A stretch of DNA of 40,405 bases from IMG/VR virus record IMGVR_UViG_3300032331_001930, positions 1 to 40,405 of that record; one strand, written 5' to 3'. Below the pieces are notes generated by a model. It was given only the letters and a program-made list of their open reading frames with translations. It did not search any database and had not been told where the DNA came from. This DNA is from a virus. Each line of letters begins with the position of its first letter. The first letter of the stretch is position 1. Of the stretch, positions 24,986-31,560 are shown piece by piece. The translations under genes and the position numbers were made by a program.

Positions 24986-25517
24986 CGTATCGCTCGAGCC
25001 ACGAATCATTCAGGGCGGTGTATACCAAGACAACCGTGGCTACTTCTCTGAGGTCATCAAGGACCCGTACCGAGCCATCCCTGGGTTCGAGGTACGACAG
25101 GTCAATGCTTCATGGTCACGCGCTGGCGTGTTCCGTGGGCTCCATGCGCAACTGTTCATGGACAAAGCGATGTACGTATCGTCTGGCAAGGCAGTCATCT
25201 TTGCTGTGAACATTGACCCGCTGTCGAAGTTGTACGGCAAGGTTATCTCTGAGGAGATCGAGGCTGGCGACGGCAAGTTGTTCTACGCCCCGTGGTGGTG
25301 GGCACGTGGCTTCATTGCCATCACTGATGCAACCGTGACGTACTTCTGTTCGGCGCAGTACGACGGCAAGGGCGAGGTTGCAGTAAACTACCAATCATTC
25401 CCAGAGGTTGTGCAGGAAGTCAATCGACAGGATGCCAACATTATCTCTGAGAAGGATACCATCTCTCCGCTTGCGGACAAGGACACACTTGAACTGTGGG
25501 TCAAGGGGGTCAAGTGA
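24966..25517 (+). CDS. RmlC-like dTDP-4-dehydrorhamnose 3,5-epimerase family protein
   Basis: A 183-residue cupin. I use ATG 24966 with GGAGGAG at 24954-24960. QDNRGYFSEVIK (21-32), GVFRGLHAQ with the catalytic His60, and VNIDPLSKLYGKV are clear RmlC motifs. The usual AHGF segment appears here as ARGF (113-116), losing a conserved His, so the enzyme may have altered specificity. It is separated from the other sugar genes by the recombination block. RmlC epimerises C3 and C5 of dTDP-4-keto-6-deoxyglucose. Confidence 0.87.
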   Translation: MTNHLANVSLEPRIIQGGVYQDNRGYFSEVIKDPYRAIPGFEVRQVNASWSRAGVFRGLHAQLFMDKAMYVSSGKAVIFAVNIDPLSKLYGKVISEEIEAGDGKLFYAPWWWARGFIAITDATVTYFCSAQYDGKGEVAVNYQSFPEVVQEVNRQDANIISEKDTISPLADKDTLELWVKGVK

Positions 25518-25720
25518 GCGTACCGTATGCAAAGAGAAAGCCACAAGTTGAAGATGCTCTTCTCGCGTGGGGTCGTGCGTTTGATTACATTTACCTTGCG
25601 ATGGAAGAGAAGGCTGGTGAATTGCCAGAACAATTCGAGGCTGCGGCGAAGTTGACACGGGCTACATGTGCCGCGCAGGAAGCGACCAAACTGGTCGGGG
25701 AGGTATCAATTGGCGACTAA
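25514..25720 (+). CDS. Small helical hypothetical protein
   Basis: A 68-residue protein starting at GTG 25514, overlapping the RmlC-like stop. It is mostly alpha-helical (DALLAWGRAFDYIYLAMEEKAGELPEQFEAAAKLTRATCAA). No family recognised, no membrane segment. Its last codons overlap the next gene, whose ribosome-binding site (GGGGAGG) is inside this frame. Confidence 0.68.
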   Translation: MSVPYAKRKPQVEDALLAWGRAFDYIYLAMEEKAGELPEQFEAAAKLTRATCAAQEATKLVGEVSIGD

Positions 25721-25913
25721 TCCAGAAGATCAGGAAATCAACCCCTCTGCCCTTGAAAAGGTGGTTAGGGCTATCCAGACCCCACTAGCACGTAAGGGCG
25801 CCCGTACGGGCTTCCTACTGGCATTTGCGGGGCTTCTAGCAGCCCTTGCCCCCTTCCCGTGGGGATCATTTGCCTGCGCTGCCCTCATACTTGTGGCACT
25901 GGATCAGGACTAA
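25710..25913 (+). CDS. Small membrane protein
   Basis: A 67-residue protein. I choose the TTG at 25710 because GGGGAGG lies six bases upstream (25697-25703); the frame is open further upstream but without a site. After about 30 polar residues there are two adjacent hydrophobic segments, TGFLLAFAGLLAALAPFPWG and SFACAALILVAL. It could act in superinfection exclusion, lysis control or envelope modification. Nothing more specific can be said. Confidence 0.62.
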   Translation: MATNPEDQEINPSALEKVVRAIQTPLARKGARTGFLLAFAGLLAALAPFPWGSFACAALILVALDQD

Positions 25914-26116
25914 TGCAGACGGGCATTGCGTGCCCTCGGTGCGGATCGTCAGAGATCAAGACGTCAAGGAAGAAGTACAAGATGCTATCGCCAACCTTGT
26001 CGTTAAGGATGTGGCAGTGCACTGAGTGTCCACAGAAGTTTATAATCGCCAGCGTTCTGGTCAAGGACAAGACAGCAATAAAGTTGGAGGATTTGTATGA
26101 GCAGGAAAGTACCTAA
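25913..26116 (+). CDS. Zinc-ribbon protein
   Basis: A 67-residue protein starting at ATG 25913 (TAATG). CPRCG (residues 7-11) and CTEC (about 38-41) form a typical zinc ribbon, with KTSRKKYKMLSP between them. It resembles TFIIS/rubredoxin-like ribbons in small phage proteins. The C-terminal 20 bases overlap the next gene. Possible roles are DNA, RNA or RNA polymerase binding. Confidence 0.75.
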   Translation: MQTGIACPRCGSSEIKTSRKKYKMLSPTLSLRMWQCTECPQKFIIASVLVKDKTAIKLEDLYEQEST

Positions 26117-26459
26117 GCAATTCACCGACTACTTTTACGAATTAAGTGAAGAAGCCTACAACATCCTTATCGAGCGACAAGAGGGATACGGACCGTCAAA
26201 CATCGAAGGGCTTGGACCATACGGCGTGTTCTCTCGCCTTGCGCTAGATAAGTGCGGACGCATTGCCACGTCGCTTAATGGAACAATCAAGTCGGGAGTG
26301 CCAAAGGTTAGTGAGGACTGGTACAACGATGGCGTACGCGACGCGCTCCTTGACATCAGCAACTACGCAATGATCCTTATCGCCCTTGGGGAGAACAAGT
26401 GGTCAGAGGTTGCCCGTGCTGGCGAGACCGACAAGGAAGACTTGGAGGATTGCGAGTGA
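26097..26459 (+). CDS. DUF1599/MazG-like helical protein
   Basis: A 120-residue protein with GGAGG before ATG 26097. The pattern ILIERQEGYGPSNIEGLGPYGVFSRLALDKCGRI, then WYNDGVRDALLDISNYAMILI, resembles the DUF1599 group of all-helical phage proteins, which relate to MazG-like nucleotide pyrophosphohydrolases. D82/D86 in the RDALLDI helix would be metal ligands. Such enzymes hydrolyse or bind modified nucleoside triphosphates. The catalytic EExxE motif of canonical MazG is not obvious, so the enzymatic role is uncertain. Confidence 0.7.
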   Translation: MSRKVPKQFTDYFYELSEEAYNILIERQEGYGPSNIEGLGPYGVFSRLALDKCGRIATSLNGTIKSGVPKVSEDWYNDGVRDALLDISNYAMILIALGENKWSEVARAGETDKEDLEDCE

Positions 26460-26665
26460 ACGAGTTGAAGGTCGCTAGGGCAAAGATCATCTCTATCATC
26501 GGCGGGACAAACCTGCCCTCGTCAGAGGTCAGGGACAACATAATTAAAATGCTTGGCAATCCAGCGCTCATGGAAGAGCGATACATGCAAAACGTAAGGT
26601 ACGGGCTGAGCCTTGCGATCAATGTCTTGGATGACATGATCGAAGGCGTAGATGCTAAAAGATAG
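26456..26665 (+). CDS. Small helical hypothetical protein
   Basis: A 69-residue protein starting at GTG 26456, overlapping the previous stop, with GGAGGA about eight bases upstream. Two or three helices are likely (LKVARAKIISIIGG and YGLSLAINVLDDMIEG). No known motif. The last 14 bases overlap the next small gene. Confidence 0.65.
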   Translation: MNELKVARAKIISIIGGTNLPSSEVRDNIIKMLGNPALMEERYMQNVRYGLSLAINVLDDMIEGVDAKR

Positions 26666-26843
26666 ACCAGAGAACTATTTCAAGGCTGAGGCTAAGCGCC
26701 TCGGCATCAGCATCAGGGAGTATTGCCGAAGGTTTGGAATCGTCTACTCAACGCTCATCGGCAAAGAGGTAAACTTCGGTGAACCCACCGTGCCACTCTC
26801 CTCGCTCGATGAGCGTGAGTTAGACAAGAAGCAGAAGCGCTAG
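26652..26843 (+). CDS. Small helix-turn-helix-like protein, last gene of the rightward unit
   Basis: A 63-residue basic protein. FKAEAKRLGISIREYCRRFGIVYSTLIGKEV has the spacing of a helix-turn-helix (Arg/Gly at the turn, Ser/Thr in the recognition helix). The acidic-basic C-terminus ends in KKQKR. It is the last gene of the long rightward unit and its stop overlaps the stop of the convergent leftward gene. It is one of few candidates for a phage transcription regulator, but direct evidence is lacking. Confidence 0.62.
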   Translation: MLKDRPENYFKAEAKRLGISIREYCRRFGIVYSTLIGKEVNFGEPTVPLSSLDERELDKKQKR

Positions 26844-27013
26844 TCGTCTCCCTGCTGGGTCATCTCATCCATGAGATCATCCTCAAACACCGCCCCTAGA
26901 AGATCCGCCTCGCACGACTTGCAGTAGGCATCCTCCTCATTGTCCACCTCGGCATCGTCTATGTTGCCAAGAGGATACTTGCACAAATAGCACACCACTG
27001 TTTCCAGATCCAT
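26840..27013 (-). CDS. Small zinc-ribbon protein, last gene of the leftward unit
   Basis: A 57-residue protein beginning MDLETVVCYLCKYPLG and containing CYLC and CKSC pairs (C8, C11 and C31, C34) separated by an acidic loop, then a very acidic C-terminus. The start codon complement is 27011-27013, with GGAGGGG just upstream inside the helicase end. It begins one base after the helicase stop and ends overlapping the stop of the rightward gene by four bases. Function unknown. Confidence 0.78.
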   Translation of the reverse strand: MDLETVVCYLCKYPLGNIDDAEVDNEEDAYCKSCEADLLGAVFEDDLMDEMTQQGDD

Positions 27014-27014
27014 T

Positions 27015-28328
27015 TCACCCCTCCTTATCTATGAAGGTCGTTGTCGCCTTCTTGAATAGTAGATCGACCATGCCAGTCGGTCCATTCCTATGCTTTGCCA
27101 CGATTGCCTTGACGTCCTCGTATTCGCTTGCAATGTCTGGGGCATTCTGTCGCCACAGCATGAGCACCACGTCAGCGTCCTGCTCAATCGCACCGCTGTC
27201 CCGAAGATCCGACAGGCGCGGCTGACCGCCCTCTCGGTGCTCCGATGAGCGACTCAACTGAGACAGGGCAATGACTGGCACGTTAAGTTCACGAGCCAGA
27301 CGCTTCAACCCGCGGCTGATGTCTGACGTCTCGGAGACTCGGTTCGCATCCTTCGTCGCCCGATCAGCCGTCATCAACTGCAAGTAGTCCACGACGATGA
27401 GGTCAAGCCCATACTCTGACTCAATGCGCCGCGCTCTGCCACGCAACTCTGACGGAGACGCCACAGGCGTGTCGTCAATGACGATCTTGGCGTCCAGCAA
27501 GGTGCCAGCAGACGCTGCGATACGGGCGAGGTCAATCCCCTCAATGTCCCCGCGTCGGATGCGACTGATGTCAATCCCTGATACGCCAGCCACGAGCCTC
27601 GTGGACAACTGCTCCTTGCTCATCTCCAACGAGAACACGGCGACACTCTTCCCATGGCTTAGGGCTGCGTGTTGCGCCATGTTCAGCGCGAGACTCGTCT
27701 TGCCGACCGATGGTCGTGCAGCGACGATGATAAGGTCAGACTTCTGCCACCCTCCCGTGATCCGATCAATGCTCGGTAGCCCAGACGGGATACCAAGGCG
27801 TTGCCCCTTGTGCTCCAACATGAACTTGATGCGCTCAATCGTCTCTGGGATGAGGCGATCAAGCACGATGGCGCTGTCCGCGTTTCGCTTGCGGTTCAGC
27901 CCGTAGATGATTGACTCAGCCTCGTCAATCGCCTTGTCCACCTCATGTGAGTCCGAATACCCTATCTCCGCAATCTTGTGCGCGCTGGTAATGAGCGCTC
28001 GCATGATTGACTTCCTTTGCACGATGCCCATGTACTCTTCCGCATTGACGGAACTGGGAACCGATCGTGCTAGGTCTGAAAGCGTTGATCCCCAACCAGC
28101 ACTATCATTCGGTGATCCGACAATTGAATCCATGACGGAGACAACGTCTGGCGTCCCGCCACGTCGGATGACGCTGCGGATCGCTGTGAACACCGAACGG
28201 TTGTCGCTGGCGTAGAAGTCATCATCGTTAAGGCGCTCACACGCCATGCTCGCCACGTCTGGATCAATGAGCATGGCACCTAGGATGCTGCGTTCAGCCT
28301 CCCCTGAAACTGGCGTTGTTCTATTCAT
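27015..28328 (-). CDS. DnaB-like replicative helicase
   Basis: A 437-residue protein. I use the ATG at 28328, which overlaps the stop of a small upstream frame (ATGA). Residues 9-145 are the DnaB N-terminal helical domain (EAERSILGAMLIDPDV). The RecA-like domain has Walker A ARPSVGKTS (204-212), FSLEMSKEQL, Walker B LIVVDYLQLM (310-319), SQLSRSSE and the DRDSGAIEQDADVV-type motif as SDLRDSGAIEQDAD. It unwinds DNA at the replication fork. The phage carries no recognisable polymerase or primase, so host enzymes probably follow it. It is the largest gene of the leftward unit. Confidence 0.95.
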   Translation of the reverse strand: MNRTTPVSGEAERSILGAMLIDPDVASMACERLNDDDFYASDNRSVFTAIRSVIRRGGTPDVVSVMDSIVGSPNDSAGWGSTLSDLARSVPSSVNAEEYMGIVQRKSIMRALITSAHKIAEIGYSDSHEVDKAIDEAESIIYGLNRKRNADSAIVLDRLIPETIERIKFMLEHKGQRLGIPSGLPSIDRITGGWQKSDLIIVAARPSVGKTSLALNMAQHAALSHGKSVAVFSLEMSKEQLSTRLVAGVSGIDISRIRRGDIEGIDLARIAASAGTLLDAKIVIDDTPVASPSELRGRARRIESEYGLDLIVVDYLQLMTADRATKDANRVSETSDISRGLKRLARELNVPVIALSQLSRSSEHREGGQPRLSDLRDSGAIEQDADVVLMLWRQNAPDIASEYEDVKAIVAKHRNGPTGMVDLLFKKATTTFIDKEG

Positions 28329-28411
28329 ACGCCCGCCAGCATGAACACCATGTACAGGAACACAAGGATGCCCCCGCAAATAGCCTCACCGTACCGCTCA
28401 GAGAACTCCAT
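28325..28411 (-). CDS. Very small membrane protein (28 aa)
   Basis: MEFSERYGEAICGGILVFLYMVFMLAGV is a 28-residue single-span peptide. Its ATG (28411) follows GAAGGGAAGAG, and its stop overlaps the helicase start (ATGA), a strong coupling signal. The same frame extends upstream to 28561 with a low-complexity Arg/Thr/Ser stretch that lies opposite the zinc-ribbon frame, so the short form is more likely. Function unknown. Confidence 0.42.
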   Translation of the reverse strand: MEFSERYGEAICGGILVFLYMVFMLAGV

Positions 28412-28589
28412 TGAACCACTCTTCCCTTCTATGATGCGCCATTGTCCACCCGCAGCCGCCGTCCTCTGGATTGCAGAAACCGCCGTCCGCTTCTGGGTGC
28501 CCGCACCTCGGGCACGGCTCAACTGAGTAGCGCGGGTGGTGGAGACGCCAGTGCGCGGCATCAGGATTTCCCTCCCTTGACCCGACCAT
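28398..28589 (-). CDS. Zinc-ribbon protein
   Basis: A 63-residue protein in the frame PRYSVEPCPRCGHPEADGGFCNPEDGGCGWTMAHHRREEW, with cysteines C-x2-C, C and C suited to one zinc ion. The start is uncertain: ATG 28589 gives 63 residues and a 29-base overlap with the previous gene. A better-placed site (GGGAGGG) precedes an ATG at 28561, but that ATG is in another frame. I prefer the zinc-ribbon frame because of its cysteine motif. Confidence 0.6.
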   Translation of the reverse strand: MVGSREGNPDAAHWRLHHPRYSVEPCPRCGHPEADGGFCNPEDGGCGWTMAHHRREEWFNGVL

Positions 28590-29004
28590 TAAACGACCAC
28601 TTCGTACCCTTTTTGAAGCGCGTGCCTTGCGCGATAAGTTCATCTTTCCTTACCTCCTTCGGCTCGTACCCCTCGCCAGCGAACATCGCTGGTAGGGAGA
28701 TCTTATCAGAAAACTTCCTGATGCGCAACGCCTCTGCCCCGTGTACTATGCTGGCTGCATAGACACTGCATCTTGTGGTGAGGATCGCCCCAGCAATCTC
28801 GTCTGGCGACTTCGTCCTGTCTGCCAACGGCTGGACGATGACCCTACCCCACAGCCCGCACTCGTTGCATCCGATAGCGCCCTCCGTAGTGTCGTCCTTG
28901 ACCCAGAACGTGTCGTGCCCCATTTCTCGTGCCGCCCGAACCGCCTTCAATGCCTCCTCGTCAAACTTCTTCTCCAATGCGATCTGACCAAAATTCTTAC
29001 TCAT
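28561..29004 (-). CDS. Hypothetical protein with a Cys pair
   Basis: A 147-residue protein. IGCNECGLWGRVIV suggests half of a zinc site, preceded by a helical region (EEALKAVRAAREMGHDTFWV) and followed by a helical region (GAILTTRCSVYAASIVHGAEALRIRKF). The C-terminus is Lys/Gly-rich. ATG 29004 overlaps the stop of the DPBB gene. I do not recognise the family. The order in the operon suggests an early accessory role. Confidence 0.72.
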   Translation of the reverse strand: MSKNFGQIALEKKFDEEALKAVRAAREMGHDTFWVKDDTTEGAIGCNECGLWGRVIVQPLADRTKSPDEIAGAILTTRCSVYAASIVHGAEALRIRKFSDKISLPAMFAGEGYEPKEVRKDELIAQGTRFKKGTKWSFNGRVKGGKS

Positions 29005-29399
29005 CGTGCCCCCTCATACCTCACTGTGATTCTGTCTACGCCCCTGCCCAACTCATGCCCAAGGGAGATGAATACCCACGGACTGACGTCCAATAGCACC
29101 CTGCCCTGTCTGCATGCCCCGCAAAAATCTCGTACGAGAACGCGGATTGACCTGCCCGTCGTCTTACTCGTGATGACGACGCTGACTGGGATCATGCCGT
29201 ACCTGAACCACCCAGCCGCTGCGTACCACTTAGTCTCCCCCCCTCTTCCACCGTCCTTCTTGCTCAAATACGGGGAGCATGTGTCTGTCCTCCCCAGCGA
29301 TACGACACCCTTCGGGCACCGCGCTGCGTACCACGTCATGCGATCTGTTGCTGGTGTCTGACTGACGACCATCGCCACTGCCAGAAGCCCCGCGATCAA
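29001..29399 (-). CDS. Secreted RlpA-like double-psi beta-barrel protein
   Basis: A 132-residue protein. MIAGLLAVAMVVSQTPA looks like a signal peptide or signal anchor with a cleavable A-T junction. The mature part, TWYAARCPKGVVSLGRTDTC...AAAGWFRYGMIPVSVVIT, then VRDFCGACRQGRVLLDVSPWVFISLG and GVDRITVRY, matches the double-psi beta-barrel of RlpA and expansin-like proteins, with LDVS giving the usual Asp. Such barrels bind or cut peptidoglycan. Expression from the leftward unit rather than with the lysis genes suggests wall modification, defence against superinfection or another early role. Confidence 0.78.
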   Translation of the reverse strand: MIAGLLAVAMVVSQTPATDRMTWYAARCPKGVVSLGRTDTCSPYLSKKDGGRGGETKWYAAAGWFRYGMIPVSVVITSKTTGRSIRVLVRDFCGACRQGRVLLDVSPWVFISLGHELGRGVDRITVRYEGAR

Positions 29400-29632
29400 T
29401 CCTTGCCTCGCATCTCTGTACCATCAATGATTACCAGAAGATGATCTTCCTTCCACCCACAAGATCCACAGTAGAACTGGTACGGGGAAGAATCATCCTC
29501 CACGGTGTACGCAATGTTCCCCACGTAATCCCAGCCACCTAGACCATCCGACGCGATCTCGTAGCCATTGAATACCGCCTCCTCGCTGATGATCTCTCCG
29601 CCACAATCCTTGTGCGTAATCGGCTCGCTCAC
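29396..29632 (-). CDS. Zinc-ribbon protein
   Basis: A 78-residue protein. I use the GTG at 29632, which overlaps the previous stop (GTGA) and follows GGGAGGG; an ATG four codons upstream is possible. KDCGG near the N-terminus and FYCGSCGWKEDH late in the protein form a split zinc ribbon around an acidic middle. No specific family. It is coupled to the DPBB gene by an ATGA overlap. Confidence 0.72.
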   Translation of the reverse strand: MSEPITHKDCGGEIISEEAVFNGYEIASDGLGGWDYVGNIAYTVEDDSSPYQFYCGSCGWKEDHLLVIIDGTEMRGKD

Positions 29633-29889
29633 TTGCCCTCCCATCCATCAAATGATACTACAATGTAGTTGCTCAACGCTTCAATCTCATTGACTAAATC
29701 CGATGCCGTAAACGCCTCGTACATCTCGCACGACACCAGCGTCGGGTGGATGAACGGGTAGTACGTCTCGTTAGACGCGAACTTCTTCAACTCCTCAACG
29801 ACTTCCTCTGCCGTAAGATCCCCGTAGAACGACATGTAATGATTCACCGCGATCCTGTTCGCCTTCTCTGATAACTGAATCTCACTCAT
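29629..29889 (-). CDS. Hypothetical acidic protein
   Basis: An 86-residue acidic protein beginning MSEIQLSEKANRIAVNHYMSFYGDLTAEEVVEEL. Helical first half, mixed second half ending VVSFDGWEGK. No cysteine motif or membrane segment. Start overlaps the stop of the gene upstream. Function unknown. Confidence 0.72.
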   Translation of the reverse strand: MSEIQLSEKANRIAVNHYMSFYGDLTAEEVVEELKKFASNETYYPFIHPTLVSCEMYEAFTASDLVNEIEALSNYIVVSFDGWEGK

Positions 29890-30215
29890 GAATAGACCCC
29901 CGTTCCATTACACCCACATGCTCCATCTTGGCACATTACGCCCTCCGAAATAATCAACGCGCACCCATACTTGTCCGACCTGTGCTCTTCGCACTTACCG
30001 CAATACCAGAACTTCTTGCCAGCCTCGTTGTTGTCGGCAACGTACTCGGCATCGTTTCCGCACCTGCATTTGTGGTTATCCCTGACCCACTCTGCAATCA
30101 TGTCGCTCTCCTCTCCGCACGCTATGCACAGGATGCCCTGCTTGCCCACAATAGCATCATCTTCTGGATAATTCAAGACCTTACTGCAACCGATGCACAC
30201 GCCCATCTTAGCCAT
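29886..30215 (-). CDS. Multi-zinc-ribbon protein
   Basis: A 109-residue protein with four Cys pairs: CIGC (7-10), CIAC (30-33), CRCG followed by YCGKC in the middle, and a C-terminal CQDGACGC segment. They would build two or three small zinc ribbons in tandem. Acidic overall. Such proteins may bridge nucleic acid and protein. It overlaps the upstream gene by eight bases. No named family recognised. Confidence 0.75.
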   Translation of the reverse strand: MAKMGVCIGCSKVLNYPEDDAIVGKQGILCIACGEESDMIAEWVRDNHKCRCGNDAEYVADNNEAGKKFWYCGKCEEHRSDKYGCALIISEGVMCQDGACGCNGTGVYS

Positions 30216-30633
30216 AGATGACCTCTCCGAAGATCGCCAACTGCACTATCACATCGGCACCACTAGCGTCCACGTGAAAGTCTACCTGCCCGTTGTCGCC
30301 CTCGTCCACCGTAATAAGTTGCGGGTAGCGCTCAAAGCACAGCCGCACGCCCTTCTCAATAACCTCCCGCGTTAGCGGAATCCACGTGTTGCTAAACCGC
30401 TCGGGATCAACCTGATCCGCATCCTCCCGAATCTGCACGAAGACAAAGTCTTCGGGTAGATCCTTGACGCGCTCAAAACTGTACGTCTCGTTTGACCTAG
30501 CCTCGTCCTTCTCGTACCACGTGCTCCAATTGTATTCTTGCACCTCCGCCCAATAGTTGGTGCCGCCCTCTACCGCTGTGATGACGACATCCGCCGCATC
30601 CTTATTCGTAATCGTCAATGCTGTAATCTTCAT
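30208..30633 (-). CDS. Hypothetical protein
   Basis: A 141-residue acidic protein (MKITALTITNKDAADVVITAVEGGTNYWAEVQEYNW at the start), beta-rich in the first half and with a helix REVIEKGVRLCFERYPQL later. ITAVEGGTNYWAEV with Trp-rich surroundings is a pattern I know from several small phage proteins of unknown role. Start overlaps the upstream stop by four bases. Not recognised further. Confidence 0.72.
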   Translation of the reverse strand: MKITALTITNKDAADVVITAVEGGTNYWAEVQEYNWSTWYEKDEARSNETYSFERVKDLPEDFVFVQIREDADQVDPERFSNTWIPLTREVIEKGVRLCFERYPQLITVDEGDNGQVDFHVDASGADVIVQLAIFGEVIYG

Positions 30634-30860
30634 TCGCCCTCCACTCTATAAAAGTGCTCAACAATCCCCTCGGCAATGGTGTAGTCTCCCGACCTTCCCG
30701 CGATCTGCACCGACCCGCCGATCACCTTGCGCGCATCCTTCTCCGTCTTCGTCTTCTTCAATGTTGTCGCCGCATCATCTCCCGTCCACCAATAGACCTC
30801 CCCTAGCATCTCCAATAGATCCACGTCCTTCTTCAACCTAGACAACAGACTCAACGTCAT
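30630..30860 (-). CDS. Hypothetical protein
   Basis: A 76-residue basic protein: helix LSRLKKDVDLLEMLGEVYWW, then a Lys/Thr-rich stretch and a beta end DYTIAEGIVEHFYRVEGE. ATG 30860 overlaps the stop of the 44-residue zinc ribbon (ATGA). Function unknown. Confidence 0.7.
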   Translation of the reverse strand: MTLSLLSRLKKDVDLLEMLGEVYWWTGDDAATTLKKTKTEKDARKVIGGSVQIAGRSGDYTIAEGIVEHFYRVEGE

Positions 30861-30991
30861 TTCTCTCCTCCTTCATTCCATACATTATAACATTCTTCGC
30901 ACAACGGTTGCCCACTATTCTCCAACGTTTCTGCCCACTCATCCCCGCAATTTGCGCATGGATTGTAATCGTCGTCGTCTGGCATCGCCAT
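30857..30991 (-). CDS. Small zinc-ribbon protein (44 aa)
   Basis: A 44-residue protein, MAMPDDDDYNPCANCGDE at the start and a second pair CEEC (31-34), a compact zinc ribbon. A textbook AGGAGG lies six bases before the ATG (complement of 30998-31003), and both ends are coupled or nearly coupled to the neighbours. A longer frame on the same strand (30838-31023) is an out-of-frame shadow. Function unknown. Confidence 0.8.
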   Translation of the reverse strand: MAMPDDDDYNPCANCGDEWAETLENSGQPLCEECYNVWNEGGEK

Positions 30992-30992
30992 G

Positions 30993-31379
30993 CTAAACCT
31001 CCTCGTTGATAATCTTCTGCCAAGCGTCAATCACATTGATTGAATCGCCATCTTTGAACGAATAGATCTCCTGTTGACCGTTTGCAAGACCAGCGAGAAC
31101 CGCATCCCTGTATCCAACGTAGATCTCCACGGGATCAAGGTGGACGAACCCGTCCTTAACCCATGCACCAACGTGCTCAACGTTGAACTTCTCAACGATC
31201 TCCTCAAACACACTTTGAACGTCAATGTCCCACAGATCAAAACCTGCCGCTGGTGCAATCTCCAACACCTTGTACGAACCGAACTCTATACCGACCGAAT
31301 AGCCGTCCTTCGGCTCAACGGGCTCAAACGTCTTCGCATCAAACGTGCCGCCGCCATTCTTCAAGATGTATTCTAGCAT
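30993..31379 (-). CDS. First gene of the long leftward operon; GAWV-domain protein
   Basis: A 128-residue protein. I choose ATG 31379 with GAGGTGGG upstream; an ATG at 31400 would add seven residues. Two blocks, KNGGGTFDAKTFEPVEPKDG (7-26) and VGAWVKDGFVHLDPVEIYVG (70-89) with later QQEIYSF, match almost end to end the C-terminal half of the late protein at 35697-36332. From memory, similar GGxT...GWVxxGxVxLD domains occur within large phage polyvalent and virion proteins, mainly of actinophages, without known activity. It is transcribed from the fifth repeated promoter. Confidence 0.78.
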   Translation of the reverse strand: MLEYILKNGGGTFDAKTFEPVEPKDGYSVGIEFGSYKVLEIAPAAGFDLWDIDVQSVFEEIVEKFNVEHVGAWVKDGFVHLDPVEIYVGYRDAVLAGLANGQQEIYSFKDGDSINVIDAWQKIINEEV

Positions 31380-31420
31380 ACCCACCTCTTCGCTCATCAT
31401 CGCCGCTACACTTTGTGCAA

Positions 31421-31465
31421 CGATCCCGATAGACCTATTAGAACACAGATCGCGGCAGATTACAA
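31421..31465 (-). promoter_or_regulatory. Repeated leftward promoter, copy E
   Basis: On the minus strand TTGTAA (complement 31460-31465), a 17-base spacer and TCTAAT (complement 31437-31442), with TGT before the -10. GGGATCG (complement 31421-31427) begins nine bases after the -10, as in the other copies. The leader then differs: a short CAC-AAA-GTG pairing replaces the CCTA-loop hairpin, and GCGGCGA is kept. It drives the long operon 31379 to 26840, including the helicase. Confidence 0.7.
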
Positions 31466-31486
31466 TACCTTTTTGGATAAGATTAG

Positions 31487-31548
31487 GTTAAGATTTCTTA
31501 ATTGTTACAACTATCATTTTTTAAGGAACTATCATTTATTTACTATCA
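31487..31548 (-). repeat. Dyad plus TGATAGT array, copy E
   Basis: The dyad GTTAAG-ATTT-CTTAAT (31487-31502, one mismatch) lies 21 bases from the -35 of promoter E. Three ACTATCA repeats (TGATAGT on the minus strand) follow at 31510-31516, 31528-31534 and 31542-31548. The array lies between this dyad and the terminator of the gene at 31617-32084. Same order as in the four other cassettes. Confidence 0.75.
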
Positions 31549-31560
31549 CAAAATTTTTGC

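Noticed and set aside
28741-29361. A 206-residue plus-strand frame opposite the DPBB gene
   Set aside because: The minus frames have coupled starts, a signal peptide and a recognisable domain; the plus frame is Pro/Ser/Arg-rich shadow.
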